DNA from: JAOUJD01 sp964353935 | GTDB lineage: Bacteria > Pseudomonadota > Gammaproteobacteria > Burkholderiales > Burkholderiaceae_F | DNA: 14,611 nt | Direction of reading: 5' to 3' | Assembly (NCBI GenBank): GCA_964353935.1 | Contig: CAYGXL010000057.1 | Span: 1 to 14,611 of the forward strand | Shown here: positions 7,422-14,611 of the stretch, piece after piece | Layout: every line of letters starts with the position of its first letter | Position numbering within the stretch: the first letter of the stretch is position 1 | The notes under the pieces: model-generated | Databases searched by the model: none | What the model saw: the letters and a program-made list of their open reading frames with translations, nothing else | Told to the model about the DNA's origin: nothing | Program-made: the position numbers and the translations under genes

Positions 7422-8102
7422 TCATGCGTAGTCCTTGAGGAGGAAGTCGGTCACCGTCGTCAGGTCGGTGCCGATTCGATTCGGCTGCACGCCGAGCCGC
7501 TCGAGCGGAAGGCCCGAGCGATTGATCCAGCAGGTCGTGTAGCCGTACCAGGCCGAGCCGCAGGCGTCCCAGCCGTTGCTCGACACGAAGAGGATTTCGC
7601 GCGCCGGCCGCTTCAGCACGCGCGGCCCGAGCGCGTACACGGTCGCATCGGTCTTGAACGCGCGCACCTGGTCGGCCGACAACACGAAGTCGAGGTGACG
7701 ATGCAGCCCGGCGCTGACGAGCGCCGCTTCCAGCATCTCCGGGTCGCCGTTGGAGAGCACGCCGAGTTCGACGCCACCCTCGAGCAAGGCTTCGAAGGCG
7801 GGAATCACATCGGGGAACGGCGTGAGCCGCTTGTATTCGTCCATGAGCTCCCTGACCTGCGTCGCCGACGAAGACAGGCCCAGCAGGTCGAGCGCGAATT
7901 CGAGCGCCTCGCGCGTCACCTGCGAGAACGGCACATAGCGGCCGGACATCGTGCGCAGCCTGGAGTACTCGATCTGCTTGTCGCGCCACGCGACGGCAAG
8001 CCGCGTGCCGTGGCCCGGGAACAGTTCTTCCGCGCGGCGCGTGACGGAGTACACGTCGAGCAACGTCCCGAACACATCGAACAGTGCCGCGCGTATCCGC
8101 AT
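7422..8102 (-). CDS. Haloacid dehalogenase, type II (HAD superfamily)
   Basis: This 226-residue cytoplasmic HAD-fold hydrolase matches L-2-haloacid dehalogenases, which turn L-2-haloalkanoates into D-2-hydroxy acids (chloroacetate into glycolate). All active-site residues known from that family are present: nucleophile Asp9 and Thr13 in FDVFGTLLD, Arg40 in WRDKQIEY, Ser117 and Asn118 in LSNG, Lys150 and Tyr156 in FKTDATVY, and Ser174, Asn176 and Asp179 in FVSSNGWDA, followed by TCWINRSG. One small change is FKTD for the usual FKPD. The start at 8102 places Asp9 where expected, and an AGGGAAA-type ribosome site lies upstream. Its stop overlaps the first possible aceB start. The natural substrate may not be halogenated. 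Expression is probably set by the divergent LysR gene. Confidence 0.9.
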   Translation of the reverse strand: MRIRAALFDVFGTLLDVYSVTRRAEELFPGHGTRLAVAWRDKQIEYSRLRTMSGRYVPFSQVTREALEFALDLLGLSSSATQVRELMDEYKRLTPFPDVIPAFEALLEGGVELGVLSNGDPEMLEAALVSAGLHRHLDFVLSADQVRAFKTDATVYALGPRVLKRPAREILFVSSNGWDACGSAWYGYTTCWINRSGLPLERLGVQPNRIGTDLTTVTDFLLKDYA

Positions 8103-8106
8103 GCCG

Positions 8107-8131
8107 ACTCGTTTCCCTGAAGTCAACGAGT
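8107..8131. promoter_or_regulatory. LysR-type operator (T-N11-A box) between HAD gene and lysR
   Basis: ACTCGTT (8107-8113) and AACGAGT (8125-8131) are perfect 7-bp inverted arms around an 11-base spacer, giving T8113-N11-A8125, the classic LysR-regulator box. It lies between the dehalogenase start (8102) and the divergent LysR gene, is the only such dyad I see in the gap, and covers the dehalogenase ribosome-binding region. Confidence 0.65.
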
Positions 8132-8136
8132 ATATT
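8131..8136 (+). promoter_or_regulatory. Possible -10 element for the LysR gene
   Basis: TATATT is the only AT-rich hexamer in the gap and abuts the LysR box. As a plus-strand -10 it would start transcription near 8143, which leaves a usable leader only if the LysR protein starts at 8215. Read in reverse (AATATA) it could serve the dehalogenase instead. No good -35 is visible in either direction. Confidence 0.35.
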
Positions 8137-8214
8137 TGAGCGAGCAGCATGGAATCAGCAGTCAACAGCACAGCATCTTTTACCCGGCCGCACGAATCCG
8201 CCTCGCCTACGACG

Positions 8215-9180
8215 ATGGACCCGTTCAAGGAAATCACCACGTTCGTGAACGTCGCGCAGCGTGGCAGCCTGAGCGCGGCGGCCCGGCACGAGGGCCTGGC
8301 GCCGGCGATGATCGGCCGCCGGCTCGATTCGCTCGAGACCCGGCTGGGCGTCAAGCTGATCCAGCGCACCACGCGCCGCCTGACACTGACGCCGGAAGGC
8401 ATCGCGTTCCTGGAGGACTGCCAGCGGATCCTGCGCGAACTCGAGGATGCCGAGAGCGCCGTCTCGGCGCGCGGCAAGCAGGCGACGGGACACCTGCGCA
8501 TCACCGCGCCGGCGGGCTTCGGTCGCGCGCACATCGCCCCGCTCGTGCCGCGCTTCGTCACCGAGCATCCCAAGCTCGCGGTCTCGCTCGAACTGTCCGA
8601 CCGCATCGCCGACCTCGTCGCGGAAGGATTCGACTGCGCGATCCGGTTCGGCGAGCAGGCCGACAGCCAGCTGGTGCGCGTGAAAATCGGCGAGAGCCGG
8701 CGCGTCGTCGTCGCGCAGTCCGGGTACCTGAAGCGGCATGGCACGCCGATGCGGCCCGCCGACCTCGCGCAGCATCGCTGCCTGACCTTTGGCGAAGGCA
8801 CGGCCCCGCAGCGCGGCTGGAGCTTCATCGTCAACGGCACGCCCGTCGTCGAGCGCGTGGCCGGGCCGCTCGCGTGCAACGACGGCGCGGTGCTGCACGA
8901 CTGGACGCTCGCCGGCATGGGGCTCGCGTGGCGCTCGCTGTGGGAGGTCGGCGACGACCTCGCCTCGGGCCGCCTCGTGACCGTGCTCGACGGCCACGAA
9001 GCACCGCCGACCAGCGTCTACTGCCTCTTCCCCGCGCGCAAGCACCTTCCGCTGCGCGTGCGGCTGTTCGTCGACTTCCTCCGTGCGGAGTTCGCGCAGG
9101 AGAAGATGGCGCGCATCCTGAACGGCCCGGTGCCCGAACCGCCGAAGGTTCCGAAGCGGATCAGCCGCTCACGAGGGTGA
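8215..9180 (+). CDS. LysR-family transcriptional regulator
   Basis: This is a 321-residue DNA-binding regulator from the ATG at 8215. The N-terminal winged helix-turn-helix covers residues 1-60 (VAQRGSLSAAARHEG, then RRLDSLETRLGVKLIQRTTRRLTLTPEG), followed by a linker helix and a periplasmic-binding-protein-like effector domain (GHLRITAPAGFGRAHIAPLVPRF onward). The ATG at 8149 would add 22 polar residues unlike LysR proteins and sits too close to the only -10-like sequence, so 8215 is preferred; neither has a convincing ribosome site. It is divergent from the haloacid-dehalogenase/aceB unit with a T-N11-A box between, so it most likely regulates that unit and itself. The effector is unknown; glycolate, glyoxylate or a related acid is a guess. 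Its stop is 6 bases from the convergent fadH stop. Confidence 0.9.
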   Translation: MDPFKEITTFVNVAQRGSLSAAARHEGLAPAMIGRRLDSLETRLGVKLIQRTTRRLTLTPEGIAFLEDCQRILRELEDAESAVSARGKQATGHLRITAPAGFGRAHIAPLVPRFVTEHPKLAVSLELSDRIADLVAEGFDCAIRFGEQADSQLVRVKIGESRRVVVAQSGYLKRHGTPMRPADLAQHRCLTFGEGTAPQRGWSFIVNGTPVVERVAGPLACNDGAVLHDWTLAGMGLAWRSLWEVGDDLASGRLVTVLDGHEAPPTSVYCLFPARKHLPLRVRLFVDFLRAEFAQEKMARILNGPVPEPPKVPKRISRSRG

Positions 9181-9186
9181 ACACGG

Positions 9187-11238
9187 TCAGAGCTGCGCGG
9201 CCAGGCGTGTGCCCTGGTCGATGGCCCGCTTGGCGTCGAGTTCCCCGGCCTCGTCCGCACCGCCGATGAGGTGCACGGCCACGCCGGCCGCCGCCAGTGG
9301 CGCCTGCAACTCGCGCAACGGCTCCTGCCCGGCGCACAGCACGATCGTGTCGCACTCGATCAGTTGCCCGTCCCGGCGCTGTTCCCCGTAGCTGACGACG
9401 ATCCCCTCGGGCGTGATCCGCTCGTAATTGACGCCGCCGATCATCTCGACGTTCTTCATCAGCAGCGCGGCGCGGTGGATCCAGCCCGTGGTCTTGCCGA
9501 GTCCCTTGCCGAGCTTGCCCGCCTTGCGCTGGAGCAGGGTCACCTTGCGCGCCGGCGGCGCCGGCCGCGCGCGGACGACGCCGCCGCGCACCTCGGCCGG
9601 ATCGGCCACGCCCCACTCTTCAAGCCACTCCCTGAGGTTCAACGTCGGTGAATGGCCGGGCCGCGTGACGAGGAACTCCGCGACGTCGAAGCCGATGCCA
9701 CCGGCCCCCACGATGGCCACGCGCTCGCCGACCGGCCGGCCGCGCAGCAGAACGTCGATGTAACTCAGCACGTGCGGGCTGTCCTGCCCCGGGATCTTCG
9801 GATCGCGCGCGGTGACGCCGGTCGCCAGGATCACGGCGTCGAACTGCCGCGCGACGAGGTCGTCGGCGCCGACCCGCGTGTCCAGGTGCAGGTGGACGCC
9901 GGTCGCTTCGATCCGGCGCGCGAAGTAGCGCAGCGTCTCGCTGAACTCCTCCTTGCCCGGGATGCGCTTCGCCATGTTGAACTGCCCGCCGACCTGCGCG
10001 GCGGCCTCGTACAGGTGCACCTCGTGGCCCCGCCCGGCCAGCGTCGTGGCTGCCGCGAGTCCGGCGGGACCGGCACCGACGACCGCGTAGCGCTTGCGCT
10101 GCACCGTCGGCCGGATCAGCAGCACGGTCTCGCGGCACGCGCGCGGATTGACGAGACAGGTCGCCAGTTCGTTCTTGAACGCGTGGTCGAGGCACGCCTG
10201 GTTGCAGGCAATGCACGTGTTGATGTCCTGCGAGCGGCCCGCCTTCGCCTTGGCGACGAAGTCGGGATCGGCCAGCAAGGGACGCGCGAGGCTGACCATG
10301 TCGGCGCAACCGTCGGCCAGCACCTGCTCGCCGACCTCCGGCGTGTTGATGCGATTGCTGGTGACGAGCGGAGTCGTGACCCCGGCGGCACGAAGCTCCT
10401 CGCGCATCTTCTTCGTTACCCACGCGAAGGCCCCGCGCGGCACGCTGGTGGCGATGGTCGGGATCCGCGCCTCGTGCCAGCCGATGCCGGTGTTGATGAT
10501 GGTTGCGCCAGCCGCGGAGATCGCCTTCGCGAGCGTGACCGCCTCGGGCCAGCTGCTGCCGTCCGGGATCAGGTCCAGCATCGACAGCCGGTAGATGATG
10601 ATGAAGTCGCGCCCGACCGCCTCGCGGACCCGCGCCACGATCTCCACCGGCAGCCGCATGCGGTTCTCGTACGCGCCGCCCCACTCGTCCGCCCGCTGGT
10701 TGGTGTGCGTGACGAGGAACTGGTTGATGAAGTAGCCCTCGCTGCCCATCACCTCGACCCCGTCGTAGCCGGACTCGCGCGCCAGCGTTGCGCAGCGGAC
10801 GAACGCGCGGATCTGCCGCTCGATGCCGCGCGGCGACAGTTCGCGCGGCGCGAAGGGACTGATCGGGCTCTTGATGCGCGACGGCGCCACGCAGAACGGG
10901 TGGTAGCCGTAGCGACCGGTGTGCAGGATCTGCAGGGCGATTTTCCCGCCTTCCGCGTGCACGGCATCGGTGACGACGCGGTGCCGGCGCGCTCCCGTCG
11001 AGGTCGCCAGCGTGCCGGCGAACGGCTTGGTCCAGCCCGCGATGTTCGGCGCGAACCCCCCGGTCACCATCAGGCCGACGCCGCCGCGTGCGCGTTCGGC
11101 GAAGTACGCGGCCATCGCGGGGAAGTGCTTGCGGCCGTCCTCCAGTCCGGTGTGCATGCTGCCCATCAGCACGCGGTTGGGCAGCGTGGTGAAGCCGAGG
11201 TCCAGCGGGGCCAGCAGGTGCGGGAAAGGCGTGCTCAT
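9187..11238 (-). CDS. fadH: NADPH-dependent 2,4-dienoyl-CoA reductase FadH
   Basis: This 683-residue iron-sulfur flavoenzyme reduces 2,4-dienoyl-CoA during beta-oxidation of unsaturated fatty acids. The N-terminal old-yellow-enzyme barrel (about 1-330) holds the active-site Tyr169 (EGYFINQF) and His255 (GIGWHEARIP), 86 residues apart like Tyr166 and His252 of E. coli FadH. The [4Fe-4S] cysteines are 342, 345, 349 and 361 (CIACNQACLD ... TCLVNPRAC). The FAD domain begins with VVGAGPAGLAAA and the NADPH domain with AIVGAGGIGFDVAEFL. The ATG at 11238 gives a normal N-terminus; the open frame further upstream runs into aceA territory and is not coding. It is downstream of aceA on the same strand but separated by a strong terminator, so it needs its own promoter. 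It converges on the LysR gene. Confidence 0.95.
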   Translation of the reverse strand: MSTPFPHLLAPLDLGFTTLPNRVLMGSMHTGLEDGRKHFPAMAAYFAERARGGVGLMVTGGFAPNIAGWTKPFAGTLATSTGARRHRVVTDAVHAEGGKIALQILHTGRYGYHPFCVAPSRIKSPISPFAPRELSPRGIERQIRAFVRCATLARESGYDGVEVMGSEGYFINQFLVTHTNQRADEWGGAYENRMRLPVEIVARVREAVGRDFIIIYRLSMLDLIPDGSSWPEAVTLAKAISAAGATIINTGIGWHEARIPTIATSVPRGAFAWVTKKMREELRAAGVTTPLVTSNRINTPEVGEQVLADGCADMVSLARPLLADPDFVAKAKAGRSQDINTCIACNQACLDHAFKNELATCLVNPRACRETVLLIRPTVQRKRYAVVGAGPAGLAAATTLAGRGHEVHLYEAAAQVGGQFNMAKRIPGKEEFSETLRYFARRIEATGVHLHLDTRVGADDLVARQFDAVILATGVTARDPKIPGQDSPHVLSYIDVLLRGRPVGERVAIVGAGGIGFDVAEFLVTRPGHSPTLNLREWLEEWGVADPAEVRGGVVRARPAPPARKVTLLQRKAGKLGKGLGKTTGWIHRAALLMKNVEMIGGVNYERITPEGIVVSYGEQRRDGQLIECDTIVLCAGQEPLRELQAPLAAAGVAVHLIGGADEAGELDAKRAIDQGTRLAAQL

Positions 11239-11272
11239 GGCGTCCGTCGTTGTCGTTGTGCTGCCAATATAA

Positions 11273-11301
11273 AAAAACCGCGGGGCGAGCCCGCGGTTTT
11301 T
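11273..11301 (-). terminator. Strong intrinsic terminator after aceA
   Basis: A 12-bp perfect stem (AAAAACCGCGGG at 11273-11284, CCCGCGGTTTTT at 11290-11301, loop of 5) lies 20 bases past the aceA stop. Read on the minus strand, the hairpin ends in seven T residues followed by ATATT, a textbook Rho-independent terminator. It separates aceA from fadH. Confidence 0.9.
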
Positions 11302-11321
11302 CGTGGAGGAAGGCCTCTGGA

Positions 11322-12641
<1,320 letters not shown>

Positions 12642-12716
12642 GCAATCCTCCAAGTTTGAAAAATCGGTTCCACGAGCCGTTCCGTGCAGTCACATTGTCG
12701 TCCACGGATGACTTTC

Positions 12717-12745
12717 ATCGTACGAGGGCTTGCGCGTCGCAGCAA
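12717..12745 (-). promoter_or_regulatory. Candidate sigma70 promoter for aceA
   Basis: On the minus strand TTGCTG (12745-12740) and TACGAT (12722-12717) are separated by exactly 17 bases, and an AT-rich tract (about 12748-12790) lies just upstream, as an UP element would. The predicted leader to the aceA ATG is about 70 bases. Match to consensus is moderate (3/6 and 4/6). Confidence 0.35.
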
Positions 12746-12807
12746 GTCAAATAACTTTTATAAGACTATATTTTTTCTATTTATTTTTCATAGTGTTAGC
12801 GTTTTGA

Positions 12808-12886
12808 TTTCACGATACAAAGCCGCTTTCGCTAACGCGAAAGCATGTCTGCTGCTCCGCAAGACGCGACATTTCTCGATACGAAA
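12808..12886. promoter_or_regulatory. Cluster of three TTTC-N7/8-GAAA-type dyads upstream of aceA
   Basis: Sites are TTTC-ACGATAC-AAAG (12808-12822, imperfect), TTTC-N8-GAAA (12827-12842, inside a perfect 8-bp hairpin GCTTTCGC-TAAC-GCGAAAGC) and TTTC-TCGATAC-GAAA (12872-12886). Sites 1 and 3 share 13 of 16 bases as direct repeats 64 bp apart. They could be operator copies for an aceA regulator; the central hairpin could alternatively be a transcription end for the ParA-like gene. Confidence 0.4.
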
Positions 12887-12954
12887 CGGCATTGGAGGTT
12901 CTGAAAAGCCGCGCCCGGCGCTCGACGGCCGGTCGCAACGGACGCAGCAGAACC

Positions 12955-13839
12955 CTAGGACCTGCGATGCAGGAAGCCGGGAATCACCAGCCCACCGAGC
13001 AGGCGGCCTTTCGACGGTGCGGGTTTGTCCTTCGGCGCGAAGTGCCTCGGCTCGCTTCGCTCGGCGGCGACCACGGGCGCGAGCGGCTTCACGTGAGACG
13101 GCGAAGGCTCGGGCCTCGGCTGATCGACGACAGGCGAGTCGGCGCTCTTGCCCGCAACCGCGCTTCCCGGCAATGCTTCGCTCGCGTTCGCCGCGGGGCG
13201 GACCAGGGGGCGCAGCCATTGCAGCAGCGGCTTCCAGTGGGCGAGGTCTGCTTCCATTTCCTCGAGCGGAAGGTCGAACAGGGTCAGCCCCTTGTCGATG
13301 CAGCTGACATAGGCGGAGGACTGCGGCAACACGGCGAGGATCTGCAGCCTTTGCTCGTCGGACCAGCCGAGCAACGCCTCGGCCGATTCGCTGTGCGCCT
13401 CGACGCGCATGCCGATCGCACCGATGCGGCACCGTCCGGAGGCCACCCGGGGCAGCGTGCGCAACTCGGCCAGGCACGCTGCCGCCGACTCCCGGTCGAA
13501 GATCGACGCGCCGATCGGCACCACGAGCGCGTCTGCATACATGACCACACGCGCGAGGTCGAGGCCGGTGAGCCCGCCCGGAGTGTCGATGACGACGTGA
13601 TCGATGCCCACCGGCGGACGAACGAACGAGCGCGGATCGACGTTCCATGCCGTGATGCGCATCGACTCGCCGACCAGCTGCGCCTTGCGCTGGCGCAACC
13701 AGGCTCGCGTCGATTGCTGGCGATCGATGTCGGCGATGGCGACGGCGGCGCCCCTGAGCGCGCAGTAAGCGGCGATGTGGGTGGCGAGCGTGCTCTTGCC
13801 GCTGCCGCCCTTCCGATTGACTACCGCGATGACCGACAT
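12955..13839 (-). CDS. ParA/MinD-family ATPase, orphan
   Basis: This 294-residue cytoplasmic P-loop ATPase of the ParA/MinD type usually positions DNA or protein cargo. The deviant Walker A KGGSGKST is at 10-17 with its signature Lys10, followed by DIDRQQSTRAWLRQR (37-51) and Walker B VVIDTPGG (82-89). The ATPase domain ends near 205. The remaining ~85 residues are rich in Pro, Ala and Ser and probably disordered, finishing with a short hydrophobic stretch, GLLGGLVIPGF-like, then HRRS. GGAG lies eight bases before the ATG. No parB, parS-like site, replication gene, chemotaxis gene or minC/E is nearby, so it is unlikely to be the chromosomal or a plasmid partition gene; its cargo is unknown. 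It could read through toward aceA. Confidence 0.85.
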   Translation of the reverse strand: MSVIAVVNRKGGSGKSTLATHIAAYCALRGAAVAIADIDRQQSTRAWLRQRKAQLVGESMRITAWNVDPRSFVRPPVGIDHVVIDTPGGLTGLDLARVVMYADALVVPIGASIFDRESAAACLAELRTLPRVASGRCRIGAIGMRVEAHSESAEALLGWSDEQRLQILAVLPQSSAYVSCIDKGLTLFDLPLEEMEADLAHWKPLLQWLRPLVRPAANASEALPGSAVAGKSADSPVVDQPRPEPSPSHVKPLAPVVAAERSEPRHFAPKDKPAPSKGRLLGGLVIPGFLHRRS

Positions 13840-13997
13840 GCCAGAGGCTCCGGATTCCGCGCGCTGTGGAGTGTGAAGCAGGAGATGCTACACGCTGCAG
13901 CGTCGAGGTTGCAGCCCCCGCGTACAGGCGATAGGCGCGATCGTCGCCTTCGCCGCGCTCGGCCTGACGGTCTCCTGAGGTCGCCGGGGCCTGTTGA

Positions 13998-14027
13998 CGC
14001 CTGGCTCGCGCGTGTGCGATCCAGGCG
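13998..14027 (-). terminator. Hairpin after the RraA-like gene, possible terminator
   Basis: CGCCTGG (13998-14004) pairs with CCAGGCG (14021-14027); after a single C/T mismatch a further TCGC/GCGA stem closes a 6-base loop. It lies 5 bases past the RraA-like stop. No T-run follows on the minus strand, so termination strength is uncertain. Confidence 0.35.
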
Positions 14028-14032
14028 CGGCC

Positions 14033-14536
14033 CTAGATGGCCAGCGCCGTCGAGCTGACCAGCACGCCGTCGGCGTCGGCGTAGATCCACTCGCCCGGCC
14101 GCACCGTCACGCCGAGGAACGCCACCGCGACATCGCGTTGACCCTCGCCCCGCTTCACCGGGCGGCGCGGGTGCAGCGCGAGCGCGCGCACGCCGATGTC
14201 GGTCGCGTCGATCTCGCCCGCGTCGCGCACACAGCCGTTGATGATCACTCCGCCCCAGCCGTTCCTCGCTGCGGTGGCCGCGAGGTTGCCGCCGAACACT
14301 GCGCAGCGCCGGCTTCCGCCGGCGTCGACAACGAGCACGCGGCCTTCGCCCGGCGTCTTCACGGTATCGGCTATCAGCAAGTTGTCCTCGAACACCTTGA
14401 GCGTGGTCGCGGGACCCGCAAAGGCCACCCGCCCGCCCAGCGCGATGAGCCCGGGGTCGAAGACGCGCAGCGAGCCGTCGCCGAGCGCGCCTTCGTTCGC
14501 ATCGCAGAGATCCGTCGTCGGCATCGGCTTGCTCAC
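14033..14536 (-). CDS. RraA-like / 4-hydroxy-4-methyl-2-oxoglutarate aldolase-like protein
   Basis: This 167-residue protein of the RraA fold is usually a trimeric ring. The family covers two activities: inhibition of RNase E by RraA, and class II aldolase or oxaloacetate decarboxylase activity. The aldolase-type pattern is present: Gly83 (FGGN), exactly 20 residues, then Arg104-Asp105, and Glu108 three residues further (GCVRDAGEID). The start of the protein (TTDLCDANEGAL) resembles true RraA (T-x-D-L-C-D). Metal-dependent aldolase or decarboxylase chemistry is therefore possible but not settled. The start is GTG at 14536, set by a strong AGGAGGG (14544-14550). The GTG overlaps the stop of a possible small ORF upstream (GTGA). 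It is followed by a hairpin and the ParA-like gene. Confidence 0.88.
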   Translation of the reverse strand: MSKPMPTTDLCDANEGALGDGSLRVFDPGLIALGGRVAFAGPATTLKVFEDNLLIADTVKTPGEGRVLVVDAGGSRRCAVFGGNLAATAARNGWGGVIINGCVRDAGEIDATDIGVRALALHPRRPVKRGEGQRDVAVAFLGVTVRPGEWIYADADGVLVSSTALAI

Positions 14537-14611
14537 TGGACTACCCTCCTCGCTGCGCGCTCGGGGATGAGCGCTTCGGAGCGGCCGTGCGCGCTCATGG
14601 GACGACCCTCG
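14533..14611 (-). CDS. Possible small ORF or 3' end of an upstream gene (truncated by window)
   Basis: A frame on the minus strand is open from the window edge to a TGA that overlaps the RraA-like GTG. Within it an ATG at 14598, preceded by GAGGG seven bases upstream, would give a 21-residue basic peptide (MSAHGRSEALIPERAARRVV, then Q). It may be a translationally coupled leader, the tail of an unseen gene, or nothing. The sequence beyond the window decides. Confidence 0.3.
   Translation of the reverse strand, partial: EGRPMSAHGRSEALIPERAARRVVQ

Larger units (their letters stand above)
12642..12954. other. 313-bp intergenic control region between parA-like gene and aceA
   Basis: There is no supported gene here. 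From the aceA side it holds the GGAGG ribosome site, a moderate promoter candidate (12717-12745), a strongly AT-rich tract (about 12748-12815) that stands out from the GC-rich surroundings, three TTTC...GAAA-type dyads (12808-12886), and a GC-rich stretch running to the stop of the ParA-like gene. Small open frames crossing it have no ribosome site and no recognisable sequence. Confidence 0.6.

Noticed and set aside
8121..8126. TTGACT on the minus strand as a -35 for the dehalogenase
   Set aside because: A -10 at normal spacing would fall in GC-rich coding sequence at the start codon, and the hexamer is better explained as part of the LysR dyad.
8103..8918. Upstream extension of the dehalogenase frame through the LysR gene
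   Set aside because: It is antisense to a clear LysR coding sequence, is low-complexity, and the HAD active-site Asp is correctly placed from the start at 8102.
12745..12750. TTGACT on the minus strand as a -35 for aceA
   Set aside because: The nearest reasonable -10 (TACGAT) is 22 bases away, too far; the overlapping TTGCTG gives 17.
12684..13307. 207-codon plus-strand ORF crossing the aceA upstream region and the ParA-like gene
   Set aside because: No ribosome site, no recognisable sequence, and it is antisense to the ParA-like ATPase for most of its length.
12955..13839. Reading the ParA-like gene as a plasmid partition module
   Set aside because: There is no parB, parS-like site or replication gene, and flanking genes are chromosomal metabolism.

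Overview
The window is a high-GC, densely packed bacterial chromosome segment. Gene families, gene order and base composition suggest a betaproteobacterium, probably Burkholderiales or a relative; this is inference, as there is no rRNA or other phylogenetic marker. Nothing looks like phage, plasmid, insertion sequence or CRISPR. It is mostly core metabolism, and I do not see a clearly new multi-gene system. The points worth a second look are regulatory sites, two unrecognised small proteins and one transporter with an altered substrate-site motif.

Region 1 (1-2340, + strand) is a molybdenum-cofactor operon: the 3' part of moaA, then mobA, then moeA with an ATGA overlap. It ends tail-to-tail on a minus-strand aldehyde dehydrogenase (2337-3755), the two stop codons sharing CTAG. 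A short divergent region with a 6-bp-arm inverted repeat separates the dehydrogenase from a concentrative nucleoside transporter (3868-5112, +).

Region 2 (5182-5764) holds two small divergent genes: a 53-residue four-cysteine protein (-) and an 80-residue protein of unknown function (+). The second is followed by a 12-bp-stem terminator shared with the convergent malate synthase.

Region 3 (5818-12641) is a glyoxylate and fatty-acid carbon block. aceB lies downstream of, and is translationally linked to, an L-2-haloacid dehalogenase-type HAD gene. A divergent LysR regulator sits across a 48-112 bp gap that contains a textbook T-N11-A operator with perfect 7-bp arms. Facing the LysR gene is fadH (2,4-dienoyl-CoA reductase). 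Upstream of fadH is aceA (isocitrate lyase), with a strong intrinsic terminator between them. Together these genes would feed acetyl-CoA (fatty acids) and glyoxylate (possibly from 2-carbon haloacids via glycolate) into malate.

Region 4 (12642-14611, all minus strand) has an AT-rich 313-bp control region upstream of aceA with a cluster of TTTC...GAAA dyads. Beyond it are an orphan ParA-family ATPase and an RraA-like/HMG-aldolase-like gene. The start region of that last gene is imperfectly duplicated 62 bp upstream, over a possible 21-codon ORF that runs to the window edge.
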